Source: CAYMCO01 sp964388955
Lineage (GTDB): Bacteria; Chloroflexota; Anaerolineae; Anaerolineales; E44-bin32
Reading direction: 5' to 3'
Assembly (NCBI GenBank): GCA_964388955.1
Contig: CAYMCO010000005.1
Location: 131,005 to 195,004 of the forward strand
DNA length: 64,000 bases
Under the pieces are notes generated by a model. The model did no database searches. It was not told where the DNA came from and saw only the letters and a list, made by a program, of their open reading frames with translations. Made by a program: the position numbers and the translations under genes. Below, in pieces: positions 8,259-16,180 of this stretch (positions within the stretch are counted from its first letter, which is position 1; each line of letters begins with the position of its first letter).

Positions 8259-9905
8259 CTACCCGGCCTCCGTGGCCTTCACGGCCATTTCCGCCGGGGA
8301 TCTGCCATCGCCGCGCCCCCTGTCGAAGAGCATCTTGTTCATGGCCGCCAGATAGGCCTTTGCGCTGGCGACCACGATATCGGTGTCCGCGCCGTATCCG
8401 CCGAAGGTCCTCGGAATCTCCGCGCCCTTTTGGGCGTGGGTCGTTGTCTCACCATCCTCGCCCTGAATGCGGACGGTCACCTCCCCCTGGGCGTCGATGC
8501 CCTCCGTCACGGAATGCACGGAGAACTCGAGCAAGCGGGCCGGCTCATTCACGACAAGATCGATCGCCTTGTAGGTCGCGTCCACCGGGCCGGTGCCGAC
8601 CGCGGCCTGAACGTGATCCTGCCCATCGGGTCCGGTGAGCCGGACAGTCGCAGTGGGCATCCCCATGGTGCCGCAAGCCACTTGCAGGCCATCCAGGGTA
8701 TAGATCTCCGGCGGCTGATAGAGCTCGTCCGTGATCAGCGCCTCCAGATCCGCATCGGTGATGGATTTCTTCTTGTCGGCCAGATCCTTGAAGCGCCGGA
8801 AGGCCTGCTCCATCTCCGGCTCCCCCAGCGAATACCCCATCTCCTCCAGCCGTACGCGAAATGCATGGCTGCCCGAGTGCTTGCCCAGCACCAACCGGCT
8901 CTCGGTCACCCCGACCATCTCCGGCCGCATGATCTCATAGGTCATATGGTGCTTGAGCATCCCATCCTGGTGGATGCCGGCCTCATGGGCGAACGCGTTG
9001 GCTCCCACGATCGCTTTGTTGGGCGGCACCACAATGCCTGTGTAGTTGCTCACCAACTTACTCACCCGGCTGAGTTGCGTGGTGTCGATCCCGGTTTGCA
9101 GGTTGTAGTAGGGGCGCCGGGTATGCAGCGCCATGACCACTTCTTCCAGCGAGGTGTTCCCCGCTCGCTCCCCGATGTTGTTGACGGTGACCTCCGCCTG
9201 ACGGGCGCCGGCGCGGATGGCAGAAAGAGTGTTCGCGGTCGCCAGGCCCAGGTCATCGTGGCAGTGCACCGACAGGTAGACATCTTCCACGCCGGGCACA
9301 TTCTCCAAAATGCCGCTGATGAGTTCTCCAAACTCGATCGGCGTGGCGTAGCCGACCGTGTCGGGGATGTTGAGCGTAGTAGCCCCCGACTGAATGGCGG
9401 TCGCCAGCACTCGGTATAGAAACTCCGGATCGCTGCGGCTGGCGTCCTCCGGGCTGAATTCCACATCCTCGCACAGCCCCCTGGCGTAGGCGACCATCTG
9501 CGCCACTCTCTCTACGACCTGCTCCGGCTCCATGCGCAGCTTATGGCGCATATGGATCTCCGAGGTAGCCAGAAATGTGTGGATGCGGGGGCGCGCCGCA
9601 TGCCCCACCGCCTCCCAGGCCTTGTCGATATCACCTTTTGTCGCCCTGGCCAGGCCGCAGATAATGGGCGGGATCCCTCGCGGGCCCTCCAAATGTCCCA
9701 CCTCCACGGCAATGCGCCGCACAGCCTCCAGATCATCCGGTGAAGCTGCGGGGAATCCCGCCTCCATCACGTCCACTCCGAGGCGGCCGAGCGCCCGTGC
9801 CAGCTCCAACTTCTCGGCGGAGGTCATGGTTGCCCCGGGGGACTGCTCCCCGTCCCGGAGCGTGGTGTCGAATATGCGCACGTAGGTTCTATCTTCCTGT
9901 CCCAT
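8259..9905 (-). CDS. leuA: 2-isopropylmalate synthase
   Basis: First committed enzyme of leucine synthesis: 2-oxoisovalerate plus acetyl-CoA gives 2-isopropylmalate. The 548-residue protein opens with 'VRIFDTTLRDGEQSPGATMT' and 'MEAGFPAASPDD', contains 'SVHCHDDLGLATANTLSAIR' (metal histidines) and 'NAFAHEAGIHQDGML', and ends with the LeuA regulatory domain ('YGADTDIVVASAKAYLAAMN'), where leucine normally inhibits. It is the second DRE-TIM enzyme in this operon; cimA is the other. It follows ilvC by 24 bp. Confidence 0.96.
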   Translation of the reverse strand: MGQEDRTYVRIFDTTLRDGEQSPGATMTSAEKLELARALGRLGVDVMEAGFPAASPDDLEAVRRIAVEVGHLEGPRGIPPIICGLARATKGDIDKAWEAVGHAARPRIHTFLATSEIHMRHKLRMEPEQVVERVAQMVAYARGLCEDVEFSPEDASRSDPEFLYRVLATAIQSGATTLNIPDTVGYATPIEFGELISGILENVPGVEDVYLSVHCHDDLGLATANTLSAIRAGARQAEVTVNNIGERAGNTSLEEVVMALHTRRPYYNLQTGIDTTQLSRVSKLVSNYTGIVVPPNKAIVGANAFAHEAGIHQDGMLKHHMTYEIMRPEMVGVTESRLVLGKHSGSHAFRVRLEEMGYSLGEPEMEQAFRRFKDLADKKKSITDADLEALITDELYQPPEIYTLDGLQVACGTMGMPTATVRLTGPDGQDHVQAAVGTGPVDATYKAIDLVVNEPARLLEFSVHSVTEGIDAQGEVTVRIQGEDGETTTHAQKGAEIPRTFGGYGADTDIVVASAKAYLAAMNKMLFDRGRGDGRSPAEMAVKATEAG

Positions 9906-9929
9906 ACCTCATCCCCGCCTTCCGCCCAC

Positions 9930-10943
9930 TCATTCCCCCGGCTTGATCGTCACCGGGTTCAGGAAGGGCATCATCTCCCTCAGGCGCGCGCCCACCTGCT
10001 CGATGGGATGCTCCTGTTCCTTTCGGCGTTGTTCATTGAACCAGGGGCGCCCGGCCTCATTCTCTGCGATCCACTTGCGCGCATAGGTCCCATCCTGAAT
10101 CTCACTCAGAATCTTCTGCATCTCGCCTAGCGTCTCCTCAGAGACAATCCTTGGCCCGGCGGTATAGTCGCCGTGTTCGGCGGTATCGCTGACCGAATAG
10201 CGCATGTAATTCAATCCCCCCCGATACATCAGATCCACGATCAATTTCAACTCATGCAGGCACTCGAAGTAGGCCGACTCCGGCTGGTAGCCGGCCTTCA
10301 CCAGGGTCTCAAAGGCCGCCTTGATCAGCGCGGAGATCCCGCCGCACAGCACCACTTGCTCGCCGAAGAGATCAGTCTCGGTCTCCTCGGCGAAGGTGGT
10401 CTCCAACACCCCGGCGCGGGTGGCGCCGATCCCTTTCGCGTACGACAGCCCCAGCGCATGCGCCCCCCCGCTGGCGTCCTGATGCACCGCCAGCAGCGCC
10501 GGTGTGCCTCCGCCCTCTTCGAACACCTCCCGCACCCGGTGCCCCGGCGCCTTTGGCGCCACCATGCTCACGTCGATCTCAGGCGGGGGTTCAATGGTGT
10601 TGAAGCGGATGTTGAAACCGTGGGCAAACATGAGCGTCTTGCCCGCGGCCATATGCGGTTCGACTTCCCGCGCGTAAATCGCGGGCTGGGCCGTGTCGGG
10701 GGCGAGCATCATCACCACGTCGCATTCCGATGCAGCCTCGCCCACCTCAGCCACCTGCAGGCCGGCGGCCTGCGCCTTGGGCCGGCTCTTGCTGCCCGGG
10801 CGCAGGCCCACGATCACCTCTACGCCGCTGTCATGCAGGTTGCGCGCGTGGGCATGTCCTTGGGAACCGTAGCCGATGATGGCCACCTTCTTCGAGCGGA
10901 TCAAATCAAGGTCTGCGTCGTCCTCGTAGTAGATCTTGGCCAT
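9930..10943 (-). CDS. ilvC: ketol-acid reductoisomerase
   Basis: Isomerises and reduces acetolactate and acetohydroxybutyrate with NAD(P)H. The 337-residue protein is a short class I KARI: Rossmann motif 'AIIGYGSQGHAHARNLHDSG' at residues 22-41, 'VSMVAPKAPGHRVREVFEEG', and 'AEETETDLFGEQ' with the catalytic acidic residues. In this family the loop after the second beta strand ('LRPGSKSRPKA') decides the cofactor; its two serines and arginine suggest NADPH. AGGAGG lies 10 bases before the ATG. It is 38 bp after ilvN. Confidence 0.97.
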   Translation of the reverse strand: MAKIYYEDDADLDLIRSKKVAIIGYGSQGHAHARNLHDSGVEVIVGLRPGSKSRPKAQAAGLQVAEVGEAASECDVVMMLAPDTAQPAIYAREVEPHMAAGKTLMFAHGFNIRFNTIEPPPEIDVSMVAPKAPGHRVREVFEEGGGTPALLAVHQDASGGAHALGLSYAKGIGATRAGVLETTFAEETETDLFGEQVVLCGGISALIKAAFETLVKAGYQPESAYFECLHELKLIVDLMYRGGLNYMRYSVSDTAEHGDYTAGPRIVSEETLGEMQKILSEIQDGTYARKWIAENEAGRPWFNEQRRKEQEHPIEQVGARLREMMPFLNPVTIKPGE

Positions 10944-10981
10944 GTGGCTGAAACCTCCTGATGGTATGAGCTTCCAACTAT

Positions 10982-11560
10982 TCAGTGAACCGCGGCGCCG
11001 TTGGGGACGCGCGCGGACACAAACTCCGGGTGGATGGAGATCGCCTGCGACCCGCGCGTCATCGCCACACGCCCGGTGCGCACCATCTCCACAATTCCAA
11101 AGGGGTGGAGCACCTCCAGAAGACCCTCGATCTTGTCCTCCGTCCCGGTGATTTCGATCACCAGAGCCTCCTGGGTCACATCCACCACGCGCGCCCGGAA
11201 GACGTCGCAGATCTGCAGCACCTGCGGGCGGGTGTCGGCGTCGGCCTGCACCTTGATCAGGGCCAGATCCCGCATCACCACCGGGCTGAAGGTGACCTCC
11301 TCCACGCGAAGGACGTTCACCAACTTGTACAGATTGGCCTCCAGGGTGCGCGCCGTGTAGGCATCGAGGAAGGTCACAATAGTCATCCGGGATACCCCCT
11401 CGAGATCGGTATGACCCACGGTGAGGGATTCAATATTGAAGCCTCTGCGGCGGAAGAGAGAGGCCACCCGGTTGAGGACGCCGGGCTTGTCCTCCACCAG
11501 GGCGACGAAAGTCCGTTCCACCGGGGTCTCCAGAGGGACATGCTTGTTGTTCGTCATCAT
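10982..11560 (-). CDS. ilvN: acetolactate synthase, regulatory subunit
   Basis: Small subunit that activates the catalytic subunit and confers valine inhibition. The 192-residue protein has an N-terminal ACT domain ('TFVALVEDKPGVLNRVASLF' with 'RRRGFNIESLTVGHTD') and the second domain ending around 'DLALIKVQ…' to 'HPFGIVEMVRTGRVAMTRGS'. There is a C-terminal tail a little longer than usual. Two adjacent ATGs exist; the first (11560) follows GGAG by 5 bases. It starts 9 bp after ilvB. Confidence 0.95.
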   Translation of the reverse strand: MMTNNKHVPLETPVERTFVALVEDKPGVLNRVASLFRRRGFNIESLTVGHTDLEGVSRMTIVTFLDAYTARTLEANLYKLVNVLRVEEVTFSPVVMRDLALIKVQADADTRPQVLQICDVFRARVVDVTQEALVIEITGTEDKIEGLLEVLHPFGIVEMVRTGRVAMTRGSQAISIHPEFVSARVPNGAAVH

Positions 11561-11569
11561 GTAAACTCC

Positions 11570-13291
11570 TCACTCCGCGCCGGATCCGTCGGCGCCGAAG
11601 GCGACCGCTTTCTCCGGCCGCCGGATCATCGCGTCCAGGGCAGCTCCCGCCGGGACCATCGGATACACCATGTCCTCCTTCTCGACGCGAAAATCGATCA
11701 ACACGGTGCCGGGCTCCCGGCGCGCTCTCTCCACGGCGTCTTGCACCTGATCGCGCTTCTCGACCCGTATGCCCTCCAGGCCGTATGCCTCAGCCAGTTT
11801 CTCGTAATCCGGGTTCAACAGCGGGGTGGCCGTATAGCGCTTTTCGTAGAACAGCTCCTGCCATTGGCGCACCATACCCAGATAGCCGTTGTTGATCAGG
11901 GCGATATTGAGCTTGATCTCTTCCTGGGCGCAGGTCGCCAGCTCCGGAAGGTTCATCTGGAATCCGCCGTCGCCGACGATCACCCAGATCTCCTCCTCAG
12001 GCCGGGCGAAGCGCGCCCCGATGGCCGCCGGCAGGGCAAAGCCCATTGTGCCCAGCCCACCGGAGGTGATGAGCTGATAAGGCGATTCATATCGGTAGTA
12101 CTGGGCGGCCCACATCTGATGTTGGCCCACATCGGTGACCGTGATCGCCTTCCCTTCCGTTGCTTCCCACAGATCATGAATTACGTGGGCGGTGAAGAGG
12201 CGGCCGTTGCCCGGCACGTGCTTGATATCCCGCATGGCCGTATCGGCCTTGAGATCCTTGATGCGCCCCTCCCACGCATCATAGTGCACCTCGGGCAGCA
12301 TGGGCAGAAGGGTCAGCAATGTGTCCCGCAGATCCCCTACGATGCCGACATCCACCTTCACGACCTTGTTGATCTCGGAGGGATCGATGTCCACATGGAT
12401 CTTGCGCGCATTGGGCGCATAGGTCTCCAGCGTTCCCGTGACTCGATCATCGAAGCGCATGCCGAATGCCAGCAGCAGGTCCGCCTCCTGAATGGCCGTG
12501 TTCACGTATGCCTCGCCGTGCATCCCCATCATGCCCAGATTCATCGGGTGGCTGGCGGGGAAACCTCCGAGCCCGAGCAAGGTCTGCGCCACGGGGATGC
12601 GGCACTTGTCCACAAATCGCCGGAGTTCGCCCATCGCGCCGGACATCAACACCCCGTGTCCGGCCAGGATCACAGGCCGTTCGGCGGAGACGATCAGCTC
12701 CACGGCGCGCTCGAACTCCTCCGGGAGCGGCTGCAGGTCCGGCCGATAGCCGGGGAGCTGTGCCGGCGAATCGTCCCACGTGAAATCGATGGCCTCCTTT
12801 TGGGCATCCTTGGTGATGTCCACCAACACCGGCCCCGGCCGGCCGGAGCGGGCGATATAGAAGGCCTCCTTGATCGTCGGTCCGATCTGCCCGGCGCGCC
12901 TAACCAGATAGTTGTGCTTGGTGATGGGGAGCGTCACACCGGTCACGTCCGTCTCCTGGAACGCGTCGCTGCCGATGGCCGCCGAGCCCACCTGCCCGGT
13001 GATGCAAACGATGGGCGACGAATCCATCATCGCGGTCGCGATCCCGGTGACCAGGTTCGTGGCTCCCGGGCCGGAGGTGGCCATTGCAACCCCCACTTTC
13101 CCACAGGCGCGAGCATACCCATCGGCCGCATGCGCCGCGCCCTGCTCATGCCGGGTGAGCACATGATGGATGGGATACTCGCCCATGGCGCCATAAGTCG
13201 GAAGTATGGCCCCCCCGGGGTATCCAAAGACAACCTTCACGTTCTGCCGGGTGAGCGCTTCCCATACAATCTGAGCACCTGTCCGTTTCAT
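11570..13291 (-). CDS. ilvB: acetolactate synthase, catalytic subunit
   Basis: Thiamine-diphosphate enzyme joining two pyruvates (or pyruvate and 2-oxobutyrate). The 573-residue protein has the N-terminal Pyr domain ('VVFGYPGGAILPTYGAM', 'RHEQGAAHAADGYARA' with the catalytic glutamate region), a central FAD-binding domain, and the C-terminal TPP motif 'VGDGGFQMNLPELATCAQEE' continuing to an Asn-Asn. AGGAG precedes the ATG. It lies between ilvD and ilvN; feeding both valine/leucine and citramalate-derived isoleucine requires this one enzyme. Confidence 0.97.
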   Translation of the reverse strand: MKRTGAQIVWEALTRQNVKVVFGYPGGAILPTYGAMGEYPIHHVLTRHEQGAAHAADGYARACGKVGVAMATSGPGATNLVTGIATAMMDSSPIVCITGQVGSAAIGSDAFQETDVTGVTLPITKHNYLVRRAGQIGPTIKEAFYIARSGRPGPVLVDITKDAQKEAIDFTWDDSPAQLPGYRPDLQPLPEEFERAVELIVSAERPVILAGHGVLMSGAMGELRRFVDKCRIPVAQTLLGLGGFPASHPMNLGMMGMHGEAYVNTAIQEADLLLAFGMRFDDRVTGTLETYAPNARKIHVDIDPSEINKVVKVDVGIVGDLRDTLLTLLPMLPEVHYDAWEGRIKDLKADTAMRDIKHVPGNGRLFTAHVIHDLWEATEGKAITVTDVGQHQMWAAQYYRYESPYQLITSGGLGTMGFALPAAIGARFARPEEEIWVIVGDGGFQMNLPELATCAQEEIKLNIALINNGYLGMVRQWQELFYEKRYTATPLLNPDYEKLAEAYGLEGIRVEKRDQVQDAVERARREPGTVLIDFRVEKEDMVYPMVPAGAALDAMIRRPEKAVAFGADGSGAE

Positions 13292-13352
13292 TGGTTCGCT
13301 CCTAAGATTCCATTTGGCACATTGGGCGGCATTTGCCGCCTCGAATAAGCTC

Positions 13353-15020
13353 TCAATCCCTCAGCACCGCCCCCGTCGAAGCGCTTGTCACCAACTGCGC
13401 GTAGCGCCTAAGCCACTTGCTCTCAATGTGGGGTTCGAAGGGGGGAAGGGCCGAAAGCCGTTCATCAATTTGCGCCGCACTCAGCGCCACGTTCAGTGAG
13501 CGAGCATCCAGATCGAGCTCGATCAAGTCCCCATCCTGAAGCGCGGCGATAGGCCCGCGAGCGGCGGCCTCCGGGCTGACATGGCCGACGCAGGCCCCGC
13601 GGGTACCGCCGGAAAAGCGCCCATCGGTGATGAGGGCCACTTTGTCCCCCAGACCCATGCCCATAATGGCGCTGGTGGGGGAGAGCATTTCCTGCATCCC
13701 CGGGCCGCCCGCCGGGCCCTCATAGCGGATGACCACCACATCCCCCGGCTGGACCTCCCGATTGAGAATGCCGCGCATGGCCTCGTCGTGGCTCTCATAG
13801 ATACGCGCCGGGCCGGTGTGGCGGCGCATACTGGGCTCCACCGCGGCGGTCTTCACCACCGCTCCCTCAGGCGCCAGGTTCCCGAAGAGAATCGACAGGC
13901 CCCCCGTCGGGGAGTATGGCTGCTCCACCGGCCGGATGACCTCCCCGTCGCTGGGGCCCGCCGCGGCAACCATCTGGCCCAAACTCCCGCCGCTGACGGT
14001 CAATCGATCGAGATGCAGCAGGCCATCTGAGCGGCTGATCTCGCGCAAGATCGCGGGCACCCCCCCAGCCCGGTGGACATCCTCCATGTGCCAGTGGGAG
14101 GCCGGGCTCACCTTGCAGATGTGCGGCACCTTCGAGGCGACCTCGTTGATGCGCCCCATGGGGTAGTCAATTCCCGCTTCATGTGCGATGGCGAGTGTGT
14201 GCAGCACGGTATTGGTGCTGCCGCCCATGGCCATATCCAGCGCGAAGGCGTCGTCGACGGCCTGCTGCGTGACAATCTGCCGTGGGGTGGGGCCGGAATC
14301 CACCAACTCCACGGCGCGACGCCCCGCCTCGCGCGCCAGCCGGTCGCGCTCCTCCGAATCGGCCAGGGCGCTCCCATTGTAGGGCAGCGCCAGGCCGAGC
14401 ACCTCCATGAGGCAGTTCATGCTGTTGGCTGTGAACAGGCCGCTGCAGCAACCGCAGGCCGGGCAGGCGTTGTCCTCCAGCACTTTCAGCCGTTGCCCGT
14501 CGATGGTCCCGGCTTTATAGGCGCCCACGCCCTCAAACACGCTGATCAGGTCCACCACTTCGCCATCAGGCGTCCTGCCCGCGGGCATCGGGCCGCCGCT
14601 GATGAAGATAGTGGGGATATCCAGCCGCACCGCCGCCATCAGCATTCCGGGCACGATCTTGTCGCAGTTGGGGATGCAGACCATGGCGTCGAAGCGGTGG
14701 GCGGAGATCATGGTCTCCACCGAATCGGCGATCAACTCGCGGCTCGGCAGGGAGAACTTCATCCCCACGTGGCCCATGGCGATTCCGTCGTCCACCCCGA
14801 TGGTATTGAACTCGAAAGGCACGCCCCCGGCGTCCCGCACCGCGTCCTTCACCACCTTGCCAAAACGCTGAAGATGGACATGCCCCGGGATGATGTCCAC
14901 ATAGGAGTTGACCACCGCCACAAAGGGCTTGGTCATATCTTCGTCGGTCAGTCCCGTCGCCTTGAGGAGCGCCCGGTGTGGCGCGCGCTCGAAGCCCCGT
15001 TTAATCCGGTCGGAGCGCAT
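13353..15020 (-). CDS. ilvD: dihydroxy-acid dehydratase
   Basis: Dehydrates 2,3-dihydroxy acids to the branched 2-oxo acids; an iron-sulfur enzyme. The 555-residue protein contains 'NCDKIVPGMLMAAVRLDIPT' and 'GACPACGCCSGLFTANSMNC'-like sequence (here 'CPACGCCSGLFTANSMNCL'), which carry cluster cysteines, and 'GRFSGGTRGACVGHVSPEAA' near the C terminus. It is the first large gene of the operon. Its ATG lies 3 bp after the stop of a 70-codon gene and that stop overlaps an AGGTGA-type ribosome site, so coupling with the small gene is likely. Confidence 0.97.
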   Translation of the reverse strand: MRSDRIKRGFERAPHRALLKATGLTDEDMTKPFVAVVNSYVDIIPGHVHLQRFGKVVKDAVRDAGGVPFEFNTIGVDDGIAMGHVGMKFSLPSRELIADSVETMISAHRFDAMVCIPNCDKIVPGMLMAAVRLDIPTIFISGGPMPAGRTPDGEVVDLISVFEGVGAYKAGTIDGQRLKVLEDNACPACGCCSGLFTANSMNCLMEVLGLALPYNGSALADSEERDRLAREAGRRAVELVDSGPTPRQIVTQQAVDDAFALDMAMGGSTNTVLHTLAIAHEAGIDYPMGRINEVASKVPHICKVSPASHWHMEDVHRAGGVPAILREISRSDGLLHLDRLTVSGGSLGQMVAAAGPSDGEVIRPVEQPYSPTGGLSILFGNLAPEGAVVKTAAVEPSMRRHTGPARIYESHDEAMRGILNREVQPGDVVVIRYEGPAGGPGMQEMLSPTSAIMGMGLGDKVALITDGRFSGGTRGACVGHVSPEAAARGPIAALQDGDLIELDLDARSLNVALSAAQIDERLSALPPFEPHIESKWLRRYAQLVTSASTGAVLRD

Positions 15021-15023
15021 CCG

Positions 15024-15236
15024 TCACCTGTTGTAGCGGCGCATCAGGCCGCTCATCATAAACCGCTCGTCCTCGGGTCGCTCCCAACGGCCGGCCGCGC
15101 CCGCCGTTGCGTCATCGTCCGATTGCGATCGAGGGCAGGCGCCGTTCCGCTGCCACGCCCCTCTCCCCAGGGGCTGATGGCTCGAGGCCTGGCCCGAATA
15201 GAAGCTCTGGGGCTCCTCTTCCGTCGGATAGGTCAT
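15024..15236 (-). CDS. small hypothetical protein (70 aa) upstream of ilvD
   Basis: Unrecognised family. It has a strong ribosome site (AAAGGAG, 8 bases before the ATG) and ends 3 bp before ilvD, in the same transcript. The protein is hydrophilic: 'MTYPTEEEPQSFYSGQASSH' at the start, a Ser/Gln/Asp-rich centre, and 'ERPEDERFMMSGLMRRYNR' at the end. No membrane segment and no cysteine pair for metal binding are seen. It may simply set up translational coupling for ilvD, or be a small regulator of the pathway; the sequence alone does not decide. Confidence 0.6.
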   Translation of the reverse strand: MTYPTEEEPQSFYSGQASSHQPLGRGAWQRNGACPRSQSDDDATAGAAGRWERPEDERFMMSGLMRRYNR

Positions 15237-15334
15237 AATTGCGCTCCTTTCCCTCATTCGGCGGCTGTCCATCCGCACGCCGTCCCTTGTTTGGCTGCGG
15301 TGCCCGATTGTTGCACCCAGGCCGCCACGCTCTC

Positions 15335-15532
15335 TCACACCCGCTGGACCTCATCCGCCGCGCCGTCCGGCGGTGAGGCCAGCGTTTCCCCGGCCGCCGG
15401 TGGCTGCGCATCCGGGCCGGCCTCCTCTGCAGACCAAGTGGCCGCCCAGGCGTTCGCCCACGGCCCGTGCTTCTTCGTCCAGCGCTCGGCGCTTCCCTTC
15501 GGCTCGCGTTGCACTTGCCTGATCTCGGACAT
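15335..15532 (-). CDS. small hypothetical protein (65 aa) in the ilv leader region
   Basis: Unrecognised. A strong ribosome site (GGGGAGG, 5-6 bases before the ATG) supports translation. The N-terminal half is basic and Trp-rich ('RWTKKHGPWANAWAATW'), the C-terminal half acidic, Pro/Ala-rich and probably disordered. It is the first gene after the second leader hairpin and lies 98 bp before the 70-codon gene. Its position between attenuator and ilvD means it is made whenever the operon is on. Confidence 0.55.
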   Translation of the reverse strand: MSEIRQVQREPKGSAERWTKKHGPWANAWAATWSAEEAGPDAQPPAAGETLASPPDGAADEVQRV

Positions 15533-15580
15533 GGTTCCCTCCCCTTCTCTTTGCGCGCCGGATCGCGCCTCCGTTAACCG

Positions 15581-15609
15581 AGCGGAGCCGCCTCTCTGGC
15601 GGCTCCGCT
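15581..15609 (-). promoter_or_regulatory. second hairpin of the ilv leader
   Basis: A perfect 12-bp inverted repeat (15581-15592 with 15598-15609, 5-base loop) lies between the stop of leader peptide 2 and the 65-codon gene. On the operon strand the hairpin is followed by TCGGTTAAC, not a T-run, so it is not a canonical terminator there; on the other strand a TTCTTCC tract follows it. It may be a pausing, antitermination or Rho-linked structure. Confidence 0.6.
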
Positions 15610-15634
15610 TTCTTCCTTCATTGAGACCTGCCCC

Positions 15635-15748
15635 TCACCTCCACCGGTCCCTTTGCCGGACGACCGCCAGTATCCGCTGCTCGCGGATGACGAGCAGCAG
15701 GACAATAATGAGGGACAAGATATACAGCAGTTCATGCAGCAGACTCAT
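15635..15748 (-). CDS. ilv leader peptide 2 (37 aa, Leu/Ile/Val-rich)
   Basis: A 37-codon frame with GGAAGG a few bases before its ATG. The stretch 'LLYILSLIIVLLLVI' (residues 7-21) has 13 Leu/Ile/Val codons in 15, followed by 'REQRILAVVRQ'. A ribosome starved of any branched-chain aminoacyl-tRNA would stall here, as in the ilv leaders of enterobacteria. It lies just below the terminator of leader 1 and above a 12-bp hairpin. It resembles leader 1 (IIV.LLV.IRE.R…VV shared), so the two look like a tandem duplication. The alternative is a single-span membrane micropeptide; the genomic context favours a leader. Confidence 0.75.
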   Translation of the reverse strand: MSLLHELLYILSLIIVLLLVIREQRILAVVRQRDRWR

Positions 15749-15773
15749 ACCTTCCACCTTCCGACATCCGCAG

Positions 15774-15806
15774 AAAAACCAAGAGCACCTCCGGTTAGAG
15801 GTGCTC
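15774..15806 (-). terminator. intrinsic terminator / attenuator in the ilv leader
   Basis: On the minus strand a perfect 9-bp stem (15798-15806 with 15783-15791, 6-base loop) is followed by TTGGTTTTT. It lies 28 bases after the stop codon of leader peptide 1 and 26 bases before leader peptide 2, exactly where a transcription attenuator should be. No other gene ends nearby on this strand, so its natural role is premature termination of the ilv operon. Confidence 0.85.
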
Positions 15807-15834
15807 CGCGTTTGTCACTGATCTTCCTGGACCG

Positions 15835-15924
15835 CTACACCACAACCGGCATCCGCCTGTCCTCCCGGATAAGGACGAGCAGGCTAACGATAATCCCCAA
15901 AATGACGATGCTGTGTGCGGCCAT
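15835..15924 (-). CDS. ilv leader peptide 1 (29 aa, Ile/Val/Leu-rich)
   Basis: A 29-codon frame starting about 32 bases after the predicted transcription start. It reads 'MAAHSIVILGIIVSLLVLIR' then 'EDRRMPVVV' and stops. Of residues 6-19, eleven are Ile, Val or Leu, and three Val codons precede the stop. A terminator follows. This is the standard arrangement of a ribosome-mediated transcription attenuator. The ribosome site is weak (AGG about 8 bases upstream). A short GTCCT…AGGAC hairpin inside the coding region could act as the pausing structure. Confidence 0.8.
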   Translation of the reverse strand: MAAHSIVILGIIVSLLVLIREDRRMPVVV

Positions 15925-15962
15925 CTACGTGCCTATTCGCACTCCCACTTCTATGTTAGCCT

Positions 15963-15990
15963 ACCCTATCACATTTTTCGACTTTGTCAA
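15963..15990 (-). promoter_or_regulatory. promoter of the ilv-leu-pheA operon
   Basis: On the minus strand a perfect TTGACA (15985-15990) is followed after 16 bases by TAGGGT (15963-15968). Initiation would fall near 15956, giving a short 5' UTR before leader peptide 1 at 15924. Confidence 0.7.
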
Positions 15991-16180
15991 GCGGTACCCG
16001 AGTTTTTTAAGGCCGAGCCATTCGCGTGGCAGCTTTTGCAACGAATATCTATCTCATCCCCAGTTATCATCAGTAAGGAACCGGGATTCCGCGAATAGGT
16101 AGATCAAGGCTATCGACAGCACCATTCCGGCGTACCCGCCGCAGACTGTTCACTATTCACCAATCGGCGTTTGCGGCCGC

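Noticed and set aside
10985..13348. A 787-codon plus-strand frame opposite ilvB and ilvN
   Set aside because: Shadow of highly biased GC codons; ilvB and ilvN on the minus strand show every catalytic motif.
15581..15620. Plus-strand terminator formed by the 12-bp hairpin and TTCTTCC
   Set aside because: No plus-strand gene ends upstream of it; it lies in the leader of a minus-strand operon, so a role there is more likely.
14073..15821. A 582-codon plus-strand frame covering ilvD and the leader region
   Set aside because: Its product is His/Ala/Arg-rich shadow sequence; it runs antisense to ilvD, two small genes and leader 2, all of which have their own ribosome sites.
15760..15960. T-box or riboswitch in the ilv leader
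   Set aside because: No TGGNACCGCG-like core or known aptamer is present; the Leu/Ile/Val codon run with a terminator explains the region better.
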